Positions 24,600 through 33,921 of a DNA stretch of 64,000 bases are shown here, piece by piece. This DNA is from Rufibacter sp. LB8 (lineage in GTDB: Bacteria; Bacteroidota; Bacteroidia; Cytophagales; Hymenobacteraceae), in the NCBI RefSeq assembly GCF_014876185.1, contig NZ_JADALJ010000001.1, forward strand, positions 3,081,501 through 3,145,500. The letters run 5' to 3'. The position numbers and the translations under genes were made by a program. The notes under the pieces are model-generated. The model was given only the letters and a program-made list of their open reading frames with translations. It did not search any database and had not been told where the DNA came from. The first letter of the stretch is position 1, and each line of letters begins with the position of its first letter.

Positions 24600-26600
24600 A
24601 TGAAGAAGAACCTACTGCTTTTGCCTTTGCTGCTGCTTCTTCTGTTGCCGTTTAATTTGGCGAAGGCAAACCCTGAGAAGACCTCCCTAAAACTGCCTTT
24701 CAAGAAAGCGGGCCTCACCGAGCGGCAGGCGGCGGCGCATCTGCTCAGCCGTTTTACGTTTGGCGCCAAGCCGGGGCAAATTGACGAAGTGGTGAAAATG
24801 GGCCTGGAAAACTGGCTGCAGCAACAATTGCTGGCCAATGCCCCCAATCCAGACCTGGAACAGAAACTGGCTCGGTTTGAGGCCTTGAAGATGAACAACC
24901 AGCAGATTGTAGCCACGTTTCCGTTTGGCGGGCAGACCCTACGGATGGCAATAAAAGACGGCGTGCTGGAGAAAAATGATATTGGCAAGGGTGAAGATGA
25001 CCCCGAAGCCCGGAAAGCCTACCGTGCCAAATTAGAGGTGTACATGCAGCAGAAAGGCTTGAAACCAGCGCGTGTGTTGCAGCAGCAAGTGGTGAACCAG
25101 AAGATTCTCAGGGCCGCGTATTCCCAAAACCAGCTGCAGGAAGTGCTTACCAGTTTCTGGTTCAACCATTTCAACGTCTCTTTGTCTAACCGCAACGCGG
25201 CACCTTTTATTTTGAGCTATGAACGTGATGTGATTAGGCCTAACGTGCTGGGTTCTTTTGAGCAATTGCTACTGGCCACGGCCAAATCTCCGGCCATGTT
25301 GGTGTACTTAGACAATTTTAAAAGCACCGTTCCGCAAGACGCCAAACCCAAACTTCAGCGGAAGATAGAGGACCGCATCGTCCAGAAAATGGTGGACAAA
25401 ACCAGCGCAGATACCTCAGGGCAAGCCGCGCAATTCATGGAGAAATCCTTACAGGCCAGAAAAGCCCAGGGTCTGAACGAGAATTACGCCCGCGAAATCA
25501 TGGAACTGCACACCTTGGGCGTAGATGGCGGCTACACCCAGCAAGACGTAACCCAGGCGGCGCGCGTGTTCACCGGCTGGACCGTTAACCCGGCCATCAA
25601 CGGCAAAAACCAGCCGCCCGCCGTCGCCAAAGCCATGAAAGTAGCCAAGGTCACGCAACTCAAAATGGTGCAAGACGGCGATTTCCTGTTTCTCTACAAT
25701 CGGCATGACCGCGGCGCCAAACAGGTTCTGGGCACTAATTTTCCGGCCGGCGGCGGCTATGAAGAAGGCGTACAACTGATTAAACTCCTAGCGCAACATC
25801 CGGCCACGGCCAAATTCATCTCCACCAAATTGGCCGTCAGGTTTGTGAACGATTCTCCCGCGCCCAGCCTGGTGGAGAAAATGGCCCAGACTTTCCAGAA
25901 AACCAACGGCGACATAAAAGCAGTGCTGGCTACCATGGTTTCCTCGCCGGAATTCTGGAGCAAAGAGGCGCTGCGCGAAAAAACGAAATCGCCGTTTGAA
26001 TTGGCCATCAGTTCTGTGAGAAGTTTGAACGCCGACGTGGTCGCGCCCGCGCAGTTAGCCACCTGGATTACCAAAATGGGCGAGCAACTCTACGCCTACC
26101 AAGCCCCCACCGGCTTCCCCGACAAAGGCGCGTACTGGATTAACACGGGCTCGCTGCTCAATAGAATGAACTTCGGGCTGGCGCTGGCTTCCAACAAAAT
26201 ACCGGGCGTAAAACTTGATTTAGAGAAGCTGAACCAAAGCCGTGAGCCCGAAAGCGCGCAGGAAGCTTTGACCACCTACGGCCAATTCCTTTTGCCCGAA
26301 CGTGACTTGACCCAGACCATCAAACAATTGTCACCCGTGTTGCAGGACCCTGCGCTGCAGGAAAAAGTGAACACTGCCGCCAGCAAAACGCCCTCTCCTT
26401 ATACTACTTTGAATGTAGAGGAAGAGGAAAACACCACGCTGATGGAGGAAACTACTCCGCCCAAACGCAAAAAAAGCAACCGGAAGGGCACCCAAGCTAT
26501 GGCAGCTAGCAAACCACAGCCTGAACTGACTGAGAAACAGTTTATGCTGGCGCAAGTAGTGGGCGTGTTGATTGGAAGCCCAGAATTTCAACGTAGATAA
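24600..26600 (+). CDS. DUF1800 family exported protein
   Basis: I start this at ATG 24600, which gives a signal peptide (MKKNLLLLPLLLLLLLPFNL then AKA-N). The 666-residue protein matches DUF1800: HLLSRFTFGAKPGQIDEVVKMG, FWFNHFNVS, NYAREIMELHTLGVDGGYTQQDVTQAARVFTGW, and GYWIN-like late motifs (DKGAYWINTGSLLNRM). The C-terminal part has a lysine-rich low-complexity insert (PPKRKKSNRKG). The family nearly always precedes a DUF1501 gene, as here 11 bp downstream. Both proteins are exported and their function is unknown. Confidence 0.88.
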   Translation: MKKNLLLLPLLLLLLLPFNLAKANPEKTSLKLPFKKAGLTERQAAAHLLSRFTFGAKPGQIDEVVKMGLENWLQQQLLANAPNPDLEQKLARFEALKMNNQQIVATFPFGGQTLRMAIKDGVLEKNDIGKGEDDPEARKAYRAKLEVYMQQKGLKPARVLQQQVVNQKILRAAYSQNQLQEVLTSFWFNHFNVSLSNRNAAPFILSYERDVIRPNVLGSFEQLLLATAKSPAMLVYLDNFKSTVPQDAKPKLQRKIEDRIVQKMVDKTSADTSGQAAQFMEKSLQARKAQGLNENYAREIMELHTLGVDGGYTQQDVTQAARVFTGWTVNPAINGKNQPPAVAKAMKVAKVTQLKMVQDGDFLFLYNRHDRGAKQVLGTNFPAGGGYEEGVQLIKLLAQHPATAKFISTKLAVRFVNDSPAPSLVEKMAQTFQKTNGDIKAVLATMVSSPEFWSKEALREKTKSPFELAISSVRSLNADVVAPAQLATWITKMGEQLYAYQAPTGFPDKGAYWINTGSLLNRMNFGLALASNKIPGVKLDLEKLNQSREPESAQEALTTYGQFLLPERDLTQTIKQLSPVLQDPALQEKVNTAASKTPSPYTTLNVEEEENTTLMEETTPPKRKKSNRKGTQAMAASKPQPELTEKQFMLAQVVGVLIGSPEFQRR

Positions 26601-26611
26601 ATTAGAAAGCC

Positions 26612-27877
26612 ATGAAACGGAGAGCATTCTTGAAATCTGGAGCCTTGGCCATGTTTGTAGCCGGCTTGGGCGGCGTGCCTAATTTTCTAGCGCAGGCCGC
26701 TGGCAGCCGCAAGCTGCTGTTGCCCTACAAACGAAACAAAATACTGGTCTGCATTTTCCAGCGCGGTGCCATGGACGGCCTGATGGCGGTCACCCCGTTC
26801 ACCGATGATTATCTCAAGAAAGCCCGCCCTAGCCTATTCCTATCTCCTGCCAAATCTGAGGCGAAACCCTTGCTGGACTTAGACGGGAAATTCGGGCTGC
26901 ACCCATCCATGCAACCGTTTGAGCGATTATTCAGGGAAAACCGATTGGCCATTGTGCACGGCATGGGCTCGCCCAACCCTACCCGCTCCCACTTTGACGC
27001 GCAGGACTACATGGAAACCGGCACACCTTTCAGAAAAGGCACATCCAGCGGCTGGCTTAACCGTGCCGTTGGGTTGCTGGGCCACGAAGCTGCCACCCCA
27101 TTCCAAGCCATTAGTTTGACTTCGGCCTTGCCGAAAGCGTTTTACGGCGACCATTCGGCGGTGGCCATCAGCAATTTACAGGACTTCGCCATTCAACCGC
27201 GCGGGAGCCAGCTAGGAGCCATGGAAGCGGCTAAGAGTTTCGAGGAACTCTATGACCAAACCTCCTCTTCATTACTGAACAAAACCGGCAAAGACAGCTT
27301 TGAGGCCATGAAGATGCTGAAATCCGTGGATACCCAAAACTACAAACCGGCCAACAATGCAGCGTATCCCAATAGTCCGCTAGGCAATTCATTGAAACAG
27401 ATTGCGCAGTTAATTAAGATGGATGTCGGGCTGGAGATTGCTTTTGCTGAATCTGGCGGCTGGGACACGCATTACAATCAAGGCGCGGCGCAAGGCCCGT
27501 TTGCCCGTAACGTACAAGACCTGAGCCAAAGCATGACCGCTTTCTGGACGGATCTAGACGCCTACCAAGACGAAGTGGATGTGATGACTATGACCGAGTT
27601 CGGGCGTACCGTGAAACAGAACGGCAGCAACGGCACCGACCATGGCCGCGGCTCTTGTATGTTCTTGTTGGGCAACAATGTCAACGGCGGCTTGGTACAC
27701 GGCAACGTCCCCAACCTCGCCCCAGAAAACCTGGAAGACGGCCGTGATTTACCGGTGACCACTGATTTCAGGAGCATTTTCAGCGAAGTAGCGGGTCGGC
27801 ATTTGAACATCACCAACCGCAATGTCCTTTTCCCAGATTATGAAGGCGCACCGCTGGGTGTGATGCGGAAAGGCTAA
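26612..27877 (+). CDS. DUF1501 family protein with Tat-like signal
   Basis: The 421-residue protein begins MKRRAFLKSGALAMFVAGLG, a twin-arginine-type signal (RRAFLK). The body matches DUF1501, of the alkaline phosphatase/sulfatase-like fold: LVCIFQRGAMDGLMAVTP, SPNPTRSHFDAQDYMETGTP, ESGGWDTHYNQG, VMTMTEFGRTVKQNGSNGTDHG. The HxAQ, GWDTH and DHG residues resemble metal ligands of that superfamily. Tat export suggests folding with a cofactor or metal before export. Operon with the DUF1800 gene. Confidence 0.88.
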   Translation: MKRRAFLKSGALAMFVAGLGGVPNFLAQAAGSRKLLLPYKRNKILVCIFQRGAMDGLMAVTPFTDDYLKKARPSLFLSPAKSEAKPLLDLDGKFGLHPSMQPFERLFRENRLAIVHGMGSPNPTRSHFDAQDYMETGTPFRKGTSSGWLNRAVGLLGHEAATPFQAISLTSALPKAFYGDHSAVAISNLQDFAIQPRGSQLGAMEAAKSFEELYDQTSSSLLNKTGKDSFEAMKMLKSVDTQNYKPANNAAYPNSPLGNSLKQIAQLIKMDVGLEIAFAESGGWDTHYNQGAAQGPFARNVQDLSQSMTAFWTDLDAYQDEVDVMTMTEFGRTVKQNGSNGTDHGRGSCMFLLGNNVNGGLVHGNVPNLAPENLEDGRDLPVTTDFRSIFSEVAGRHLNITNRNVLFPDYEGAPLGVMRKG

Positions 27878-27895
27878 ATGATTTCAGGTGAAATA

Positions 27896-27947
27896 GCATT
27901 CCCGTTTTCGGGCTCGTTTTCAGAAATGAAGCCAAAAACAGGAATGC
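27896..27947. repeat. 40-bp palindrome family, copy 13 (extended to 52 bp)
   Basis: The usual core is extended by GCATTCC and GGAATGC on the outside, so pairing reaches 52 bp. Confidence 0.9.
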
Positions 27948-27998
27948 TTTCCTGATATCGCAAAGACAAGGCAGTGCCTTGTCTCTACTCTTATAACT

Positions 27999-28116
27999 AC
28001 CGCAAGTTTAGCGTAGCGTAACTTGTGGTAACCAACATGGTGTGTTTATCAACTCACGTAAGTTTATAAACTTACCACGTGTTTAGCCACAAGTTACGCT
28101 GCGCAAACTTGCGGCA
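27999..28116. repeat. CCGCAAGTTTAGCG inverted-repeat family, copy 2
   Basis: The arms CCGCAAGTTTAGCGTAGCG(TAACTTGTGG) and CCACAAGTTACGCTGCGC(AAACTTGCGG) are almost fully complementary over 28 bp. Inside lies a second inverted repeat, TAAGTTTATAAACTTA. Confidence 0.85.
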
Positions 28117-28153
28117 GGAGATTTATATTTACAAATCCACGCATTCCAGATCA

Positions 28154-28284
28154 TGTAGGGCGTATTGCATACGCCCAATACGGTAACCTTGGCATCACTA
28201 TTTTCCACGAAGGAAGGACAGCAATACCTGAATAGGAAATACCAAATCGGGAATGCGTCAGGGCGTATGCAATACGCCCCTACA
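28154..28284. repeat. GGGCGTATTGCATACGCCC element
   Basis: The ends TGTAGGGCGTATTGCATACG and its inverted copy ending CGCCCCTACA bracket about 85 bp. Each end is itself self-complementary (GGGCGTATTGCATACGCCC), and GCATTCC/GGAATGC lies just inside or outside the ends. It looks like a dispersed inverted-repeat element; I saw one copy in this window. Confidence 0.7.
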
Positions 28285-28407
28285 AAATCAATTATGCAGA
28301 CTCTCCTGTGTAAACACCCCTCTGCAGAGCTGCGCTCGATGCTTCAAACTTCCGTTTGGGCAATCTTCAATGGGAGAATCCGCAATGAATAACGGCTATT
28401 ACTTCCT

Positions 28408-29085
28408 CTAAAACTCTTCTCCTTTCAAATACTTAGTCTTCAGCAGCGGGCAGATTTTGTAGCGTTCGTCTTTGGTGTCTTCATAGACGGCCTGCAGCAG
28501 TTCATAGACGTTTTTAATGCCAATTTTATTCGCCCATTCAAACGGCCCGAAGGGATAGTTGGTGCCCAGTTTCATGCCTTGGTCAATGTCTTCCTGGGTG
28601 GCGGTACCTTCTTGCAGGGTGTAGCAGGCCTCATTGATAATCATGCAGATGACACGCGGCGTGACCATGCCTACACGGTCCTGTACCAGTTCGTAAAGCG
28701 TGGCCAGAAAGACGCAGGCTTTGTCCACTTCGCGCTTGGAGGCCTCGCGGAGGACGCTGAGTTCCAGGACTTCACGGTTGAAGAAGGTGGGCAGGGCGTT
28801 CATGCCGCAAAGATGGAAGTTCACGGGGCCGTGTTCAGCAGCGAGGGCAGCAAGTTGCAGTTTGGCGGCGTTGCAGAAGACAATCAGTTTTTCGCCGCGG
28901 GCAGCGGTATTGTAGTCTTTCAGGCGTTCGGGCTGTTCATGCAGCAGAAAATCGAAGACCAGGTGCGCCTGCGGCAAAAAATGCGCCAGCTCGGCGGGGT
29001 CTTGTATGTGCAGGTAGAAGCGGTTAGGAAATTTCAGGCTGAACTCTGCCTCTTGCTCGGGGGTGGCCAACACCAATGTATTCAT
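28408..29085 (-). CDS. 3-hydroxyacyl-CoA dehydrogenase C-terminal-domain protein with atypical N-terminus
   Basis: The C-terminal half of this 225-residue protein is a clear 3HCDH C-terminal domain: GMVTPRVICMIINEACYTLQEG, TQEDIDQGMKLGTNYPFGPFEWANKIG. The N-terminal ~110 residues lack the GxGxxG NAD-binding loop (start MNTLVLATPEQEAEF) although strand-like segments remain (AHLVFDFLLHE, EKLIVFCNAA, VNFHLCGMNALPTFF). NAD-dependent oxidation is therefore doubtful, and it may be a non-catalytic relative. It is divergent from ridA. Confidence 0.75.
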   Translation of the reverse strand: MNTLVLATPEQEAEFSLKFPNRFYLHIQDPAELAHFLPQAHLVFDFLLHEQPERLKDYNTAARGEKLIVFCNAAKLQLAALAAEHGPVNFHLCGMNALPTFFNREVLELSVLREASKREVDKACVFLATLYELVQDRVGMVTPRVICMIINEACYTLQEGTATQEDIDQGMKLGTNYPFGPFEWANKIGIKNVYELLQAVYEDTKDERYKICPLLKTKYLKGEEF

Positions 29086-29133
29086 ATTTCTGTACCTTTA
29101 AGGGCATAAAGATACTTAATAAACCTCACCGTT

Positions 29134-29517
29134 ATGGCAACCAACATCATAGAAAGCAAATCTGCCCCCGCTCCTATTGGGCCTTACAGCCAGGCCGTGC
29201 AGGCGGGCAACACCTTGTACATCTCGGGCCAGATAGCGCTGGACCAAGCCACGGGCAACCTGGTGCAGGATAACATTCAGACCGAAACCCACCAGGTCAT
29301 GAAAAACCTGCAGTACATTTTACAGGAAGCTGGCTATGACTTCAGCCACGTGGTGAAATGCAGCATTTTTGTGAAAGACTTGGGCAATTTTGCCGCCATT
29401 AATGAAACTTACGGCAGCTATTTCACCAACAATCCGCCTGCGCGTGAGACCGTGGAAGTAAGCCGCTTACCGAAGGATGTGAACGTGGAGATTTCTTGCA
29501 TTGCGGTGAAGTGGTAA
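29134..29517 (+). CDS. ridA: RidA family reactive imine/enamine deaminase
   Basis: The 127-residue trimeric YjgF/RidA protein hydrolyses reactive enamines such as 2-aminoacrylate. Signatures: APAPIGPYSQAVQAGNTLYISGQIA at the start and the catalytic arginine in NPPARETVEVSRLPKDVNVEISCIA at the end. Full length and cytosolic. Monocistronic, divergent from the 3HCDH-like gene. Confidence 0.93.
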   Translation: MATNIIESKSAPAPIGPYSQAVQAGNTLYISGQIALDQATGNLVQDNIQTETHQVMKNLQYILQEAGYDFSHVVKCSIFVKDLGNFAAINETYGSYFTNNPPARETVEVSRLPKDVNVEISCIAVKW

Positions 29518-29587
29518 TGCGCAAATTAGGAAACGTGAAGATGTGCTGATGCGCTAAACACTTCGCCAAAAATAAACAGAACTCTAT

Positions 29588-29682
29588 CTTTGTCATCCTG
29601 AAAGGATCTTGGTAGCAAGCTAGATAGGCATTTAGTTACCGCTGCTTTAGTTCGCTACCGAGATCCTTTCAGGATGACAAAG
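29588..29682. repeat. GTCATCCTGAAAGG hairpin family, copy 1
   Basis: The arms starting CTTTGTCATCCTGAAAGGAT and the closing ATCCTTTCAGGATGACAAAG are complementary over 28 of 29 bp, with a 37-nt loop. It lies 71 bp after the ridA stop and may also terminate transcription. Confidence 0.85.
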
Positions 29683-29710
29683 TGAGGGATTACTTACAAA
29701 ACGCAGATAC

Positions 29711-29754
29711 TTCCGTTTTGGGGCTCGTTTTCAGAAATGGGCCCGAAAACGGGA
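29711..29754. repeat. 40-bp palindrome family, copy 14
   Basis: CCGTTTTGGGGCTCGTTTT opposite GAAATGGGCCCGAAAACGG, 17 bp from the YihY stop codon. Confidence 0.9.
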
Positions 29755-29770
29755 TTCTTCTTTATTGACT

Positions 29771-30802
29771 TTAAGTTGTTTTTATTTCCTGCTTTTCCTC
29801 TGATTGGCCGTCTTTGTTCGCCTTGGGCTCGTTCTCGGCTTCTTTGTCTTTCACGGCTTCGCTGTTAGGCCCAGGTTCTGCGTTCAGAGGGGCGTGGCCT
29901 ATCTCCAGTTCTTTGTTCACCACCCGCACGGCGTAGGCCGAAGGGAAAATGTCTTTGCCGTAGCGGCGGGCGTACACCAGCGTGAATTGTGCGCCATAGA
30001 AGATAATCTGCGAGGTATAAAACACCCAAGTCAGGAGCACAATGATGGACCCAGCCGCGCCGTAAATTCCCCCAATATCGCTGTTGCCCAGGTAAATGCC
30101 AATCAGGGTTTTGCCTAAATTGAAAAGCAAGGCCGTCACCAAAGAACCTACCCACACATCTGACCACCTAATTTTGGCATCGGGCAGAAACTTGAAAATA
30201 AGGGCGAACAGGAACGTAACCACCGCTGTAGAAACCACTAGGTTTATCAAAGACATGATTTCGAGTACAGATGGGTCCACGCGGTCAGAGAGGAACGTGG
30301 TCACAGCCACCAGCGCGGTATGCACCATCAAACTCACCAGCAGCAGAAACACAATGGCCAGAATCATGGCGAAGGACAGCAGTCGGTCAATCAGCAGTTT
30401 TACGTATTCGTTGCGCGGCTTCGGCTTTACGCCCCAGATTTGATTCAGAGATTCCTGCAGAGACACAAACACACCCGTAGCACCCACCAGCAAGACAAAA
30501 ACCCCAATTAAGGTAGCCAAGTTGAAGTCAGCCGATTTGTTGATGCTCTCCACCATCTGCTGCACATCTAGCGCGCCTTGGTTTCCCAGAACTTCCCGAA
30601 GCTCGCTGTAGACTTGCCCGCGCACCGCCTCGCGCCCGAAGAACGCGCCCGCCACGTTAATCATGATAATCAAAATAGGCGGCAGCGCGAAAACCGTGTA
30701 ATAAGCCAGCGCCGCGCCTTTCTGGAACGAGTTGTTGTCCAGGAAATCAAGCCAGGTTTCTTTGATGACGCACCAGGCATCGGTAATCTTAATCTTCGGC
30801 AT
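29771..30802 (-). CDS. YihY/BrkB family inner-membrane protein
   Basis: The 343-residue protein has about six membrane helices and family motifs: GAALAYYTVFALPPILIIMI, GAAGSIIVLLTWVFYTSQIIFYGAQFTLVYARRYG. The last ~45 residues are a charged Lys/Glu tail (EAENEPKANKDGQSEEKQE) that is not part of the family core. The role is unknown, and the historical RNase BN label does not apply. Divergent from gltX. Confidence 0.88.
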   Translation of the reverse strand: MPKIKITDAWCVIKETWLDFLDNNSFQKGAALAYYTVFALPPILIIMINVAGAFFGREAVRGQVYSELREVLGNQGALDVQQMVESINKSADFNLATLIGVFVLLVGATGVFVSLQESLNQIWGVKPKPRNEYVKLLIDRLLSFAMILAIVFLLLVSLMVHTALVAVTTFLSDRVDPSVLEIMSLINLVVSTAVVTFLFALIFKFLPDAKIRWSDVWVGSLVTALLFNLGKTLIGIYLGNSDIGGIYGAAGSIIVLLTWVFYTSQIIFYGAQFTLVYARRYGKDIFPSAYAVRVVNKELEIGHAPLNAEPGPNSEAVKDKEAENEPKANKDGQSEEKQEIKTT

Positions 30803-31012
30803 GTGGGCAGTTTTGACCTAATACGTAATGCGCCTGGCAAGTTGCGGAATAGGTTGGGAAACAGGTCATTTCCGGGGAAACTCTTTCAAATTCATACTTA
30901 TTTCCTCGGCCCACAGCGGGAACACGCACGTTTGTAAGGTTTTAGGGGCAAAAGCTTTACCATGGCGCGTAAAAACCGTAATTTGCACCTCGTTTACAAA
31001 CCAGACCTGTTC

Positions 31013-32548
31013 ATGGAGAGAGAAGTTCGCGTTCGTTTTGCCCCCAGCCCAACCGGGCCACTGCACATTGGTGGGGTACGCACCGCTTTATATAATTACC
31101 TGTTCGCCAAGAAGATGGGCGGCAAAATGCTGCTGCGCATTGAAGACACAGACCAAACCCGCTTTGTGCCCGGCGCTGAGCAATACATATTTGACAGCCT
31201 GGCCTGGTGCGGCATCACGCTAGATGAAAGCCCCGTGCACGGTGGAGCGCACGCGCCGTACCGCCAAAGTGAGCGCAAGCCCATGTACATGGACTACGCC
31301 CTGCAACTGGTGAACGCCGGCCACGCCTATTACGCCTTTGACACCGCCGAGGAACTAGACGAAATGCGCGAGCGCCTCAAAGCCGCCAAAGTAGCCACCC
31401 CGCAGTACAACGCCATCACCCGCGCCACCATGAAAAACTCGCTCACTTTGCCCGAGGACGAAGTGAAGCGCCGGTTAGAGAGTGGAGACCCGTACGTGAT
31501 TAGATTGAAAGTGCCGCGCAAAGAGGAAATCAGGCTGAAAGACATGATCAGAGGTTGGGTGATGGTACATTCCTCAGCCATTGATGACAAGGTCTTGATG
31601 AAGTCTGACGGCATGCCCACCTACCACCTGGCCAACATTGTGGATGACCATTTAATGGAAATCACGCACGTGATTCGCGGTGAAGAGTGGTTGCCCAGCG
31701 CGCCCTTGCACGTGTTGCTGTACCGTTATTTTGGGTGGGAAGATACTATGCCAGAATTCGCGCATTTGCCTTTGCTTTTGAAACCAGACGGCAACGGAAA
31801 ACTAAGCAAGCGCGACGGCGATAAATTGGGCTTCCCCGTGTTCCCCTTAAACTGGGTGGACCCCGTGACCGGCGAGAAGTCCAGCGGCTACCGCGAGGCT
31901 GGTTACTTGCCAGATGGTTTCGTGAATTTCCTGGCGTTCCTGGGCTGGAACCCTGGCACGCAGCAGGAAATTTTCTCCATGGACGAACTGATTGAGGCCT
32001 TCAGCATTGAGCGCATCGGTAAATCAGGCACTAGGTTTGACATTCAGAAAGCCCGTTGGTACAATGAACAATACCTGCGCGCCAAGCCTGATGCAGAACT
32101 AGCCCAATACTTACTGGAGGCGTTACCAGAAGGAATTGACTGCACCCCAGAGCGCGCCGAGAAAATTGTGGGCCTGATGAAAGAGCGCGTGACCTTTCCG
32201 CAGGATTTCTGGAAAGAAGCAGCCTATTTCTTTGAAGCACCAACCCAGTACAATGAGCAAGTGGCAGCCAAGAAATGGTCGGCGGCTGGCGCTAACGCGT
32301 TTGCCCAGTTCAGAAATGAATTAGGTTCTCTGGCTGAGTTCAACGCTGATTCTGTGAAAGCCTTGTTGCTGCAGATTCTGGAGCAGAACGGCCTCAAAAT
32401 TGGCCAAGTAATGCAAGCCCTGCGCATTGCCCTAACCGGCGTAGAAGCGGGCCCAGACTTGATGGCGATTATTGAAATCATCGGCCGTGAAGAAACCGAG
32501 CAGCGCATTGACGCCGCCATTGCAAAGTTGAGCCAGTACGCCGCGTAA
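31013..32548 (+). CDS. gltX: Glutamyl-tRNA synthetase
   Basis: I start this at ATG 31013 (MEREVRVRFAPSPTGPLHIG), the standard family start; the frame stays open 17 codons upstream but without similarity. The 511-residue class I enzyme has HIG at 18-20 and GKLSKRDGDKLG (the KMSKS loop). The late helical anticodon-binding part is present (LEALPEGIDCTPERAEKIVGLM). It charges tRNA-Glu. A perfect 48-bp palindrome 35 bp after the stop may be its terminator. Confidence 0.95.
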   Translation: MEREVRVRFAPSPTGPLHIGGVRTALYNYLFAKKMGGKMLLRIEDTDQTRFVPGAEQYIFDSLAWCGITLDESPVHGGAHAPYRQSERKPMYMDYALQLVNAGHAYYAFDTAEELDEMRERLKAAKVATPQYNAITRATMKNSLTLPEDEVKRRLESGDPYVIRLKVPRKEEIRLKDMIRGWVMVHSSAIDDKVLMKSDGMPTYHLANIVDDHLMEITHVIRGEEWLPSAPLHVLLYRYFGWEDTMPEFAHLPLLLKPDGNGKLSKRDGDKLGFPVFPLNWVDPVTGEKSSGYREAGYLPDGFVNFLAFLGWNPGTQQEIFSMDELIEAFSIERIGKSGTRFDIQKARWYNEQYLRAKPDAELAQYLLEALPEGIDCTPERAEKIVGLMKERVTFPQDFWKEAAYFFEAPTQYNEQVAAKKWSAAGANAFAQFRNELGSLAEFNADSVKALLLQILEQNGLKIGQVMQALRIALTGVEAGPDLMAIIEIIGREETEQRIDAAIAKLSQYAA

Positions 32549-32582
32549 ATCAACCTTTCGCCTTTCGGTGATGTTAAATTTT

Positions 32583-32630
32583 AAAGCCGTTTTGGGGCTC
32601 ATTTCTAGAAATGAGCCCCAAAACGGCTTT
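32583..32630. repeat. 40-bp palindrome family, copy 15 (perfect, 48 bp)
   Basis: A perfect 48-bp palindrome: AAAGCCGTTTTGGGGCTCAT to its complement, centre TTTCTAGAAA. The right arm ends GGCTTTTTCTTT, so as RNA it would also look like a factor-independent terminator for gltX. Confidence 0.95.
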
Positions 32631-32770
32631 TTCTTTGGGCTTCTGCTAGCGTAAACTTCCGCTGACTTAAACGTTTCTTGGTAATAGGTTTATCCTTACG
32701 GCCGCAATTCCCGTTTGTAGTAAAATTGAAAGGCCAGGCATTGCGCGTGGCCACCAAACCACCTACAACT

Positions 32771-33133
32771 ATGGCAAAGAAAAAAGCAGACAAAGGCAAG
32801 AAAGAAGAGAAACCCGAGAAAAAAGCCCGCGTGCACCCAGAACTGGAAGGCTTCGAGATTAAAATTAATCCGCTGGGCGATATTTCCTCCAACTTCAACA
32901 TAGACCAACTCAACTCGTTCCTGGACCGCAACGTGTCTGACAAAAAACTGGTGGGCGACCAGGGCAAAAAGCGCGAAAAAGAGGAAGAAGAGGAATTCCC
33001 GATTGAAGAACACGTGGACGAAGAGGAAAATGAGGAAGATTTTTTCAAGGGAAGCGCTAACTTAGGCGATGAAGACGAAGACGTAACTCCCAAAGATGAG
33101 GACGTGCCTTCTACCAAACCCAAGAAAAAATAA
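32771..33133 (+). CDS. Highly charged hypothetical protein
   Basis: I start this at MAKKKADKGKKEEKPEKK (32771). The 120-residue protein is dominated by Lys and Glu/Asp, with one ordered-looking part, ELEGFEIKINPLGDISSNFN, then DQLNSFLDRNVSDKKL. The acidic tail (EEEEEFPIEEHVDEEENEED) and basic end suggest a disordered protein. The ordered core looks conserved, but I do not recognise a named family. It is 15 bp before the TIGR00266 gene. Confidence 0.65.
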   Translation: MAKKKADKGKKEEKPEKKARVHPELEGFEIKINPLGDISSNFNIDQLNSFLDRNVSDKKLVGDQGKKREKEEEEEFPIEEHVDEEENEEDFFKGSANLGDEDEDVTPKDEDVPSTKPKKK

Positions 33134-33148
33134 AACCTCTTTTTACGC

Positions 33149-33910
33149 ATGAGATCACACGAGATTGATTACCGCATTTTTGGCGCTGACATTCAGGTGC
33201 TGGAAGTAGAACTGGACCCGCAGGAAACCGTCATAGCAGAGGCCGGCGCCATGGTGTACATGGAAGACGGCATTCAGTTTGAGGCCAAGATGGGCGACGG
33301 CTCCAACCCTAGCCAGGGCTTTTTCGGGAAGCTGGTGTCCATGGGCAGCCGCATGATCACCGGCGAGTCTCTGTTCATGACCCATTTCACGCACCGCGGC
33401 TACAGCAAGGCCAAAGTGGCGTTCTCGGCGCCTTACCCCGGCACCATCATGCCCATTAACCTGGCAGAATTCCCGCGCGGATTAATTGTGCAGAAAGACG
33501 GTTTTTTGGCGGCAGCGCTAGGCACCAAAATAGCCATGCACTTTAACCGAAAGCTGGGCGCAGGCTTCTTCGGGGGCGAAGGCTTTATCATGCAGCGCCT
33601 CACCGGCGATGGCCTGGCGTTTATTCATGCGGGCGGAACGGTGGTGGAGCGGCATCTGCACAATGAAACGCTAAGGGTAGACACCGGCTGCGTGGTGGCC
33701 TATGAAGAAGGCATTGACTTTGACATTCAGCAGACCGGCGGCTTAAAGTCCATGGTGTTCGGGGGCGAAGGCTTGTTTCTGGCCACGTTGCGCGGCTCCG
33801 GCCGGGTCTGGATTCAGTCCATGCCCATCAAGAAACTGATTCAGGCACTTATGCCGAACGGCGGAAACACCAACAAAGAAGGTGGCTTGCTCAGCTCCAT
33901 GCTGGAGTAG
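33149..33910 (+). CDS. TIGR00266/AIM24 family protein
   Basis: The 253-residue protein matches the TIGR00266/AIM24 family: SHEIDYRIFGADIQVLEVEL, ETVIAEAGAMVYMEDGI, GESLFMTHFTHRG, and the late FGGEGLFLATLRGSGRVWIQSMP. The fold is repeated beta sandwich; the bacterial role is unknown. Cytosolic, no signal peptide. It probably shares a transcript with the charged protein before it. A terminator hairpin follows after 11 bp. Confidence 0.88.
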   Translation: MRSHEIDYRIFGADIQVLEVELDPQETVIAEAGAMVYMEDGIQFEAKMGDGSNPSQGFFGKLVSMGSRMITGESLFMTHFTHRGYSKAKVAFSAPYPGTIMPINLAEFPRGLIVQKDGFLAAALGTKIAMHFNRKLGAGFFGGEGFIMQRLTGDGLAFIHAGGTVVERHLHNETLRVDTGCVVAYEEGIDFDIQQTGGLKSMVFGGEGLFLATLRGSGRVWIQSMPIKKLIQALMPNGGNTNKEGGLLSSMLE

Positions 33911-33921
33911 TTTGCCTGCGC

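Larger units (their letters stand above)
27878..28407. other. Repeat-filled non-coding region, about 530 bp
   Basis: Holds palindrome copy 13, a GC-poor gap with AAGACAAGGCAGTGCCTTGTCT (self-complementary, 27963-27984), a CCGCAAGTTTAGCG-family element and a GGGCGTATTGCATACGCCC element. The open frame over 28165-28392 is built on the last element and is not convincing. Confidence 0.6.

Noticed and set aside
28165-28392. 75-residue open frame in the non-coding region before the 3HCDH gene
   Set aside because: It is built on the GGGCGTATTGCATACGCCC repeat and shows no conserved sequence.
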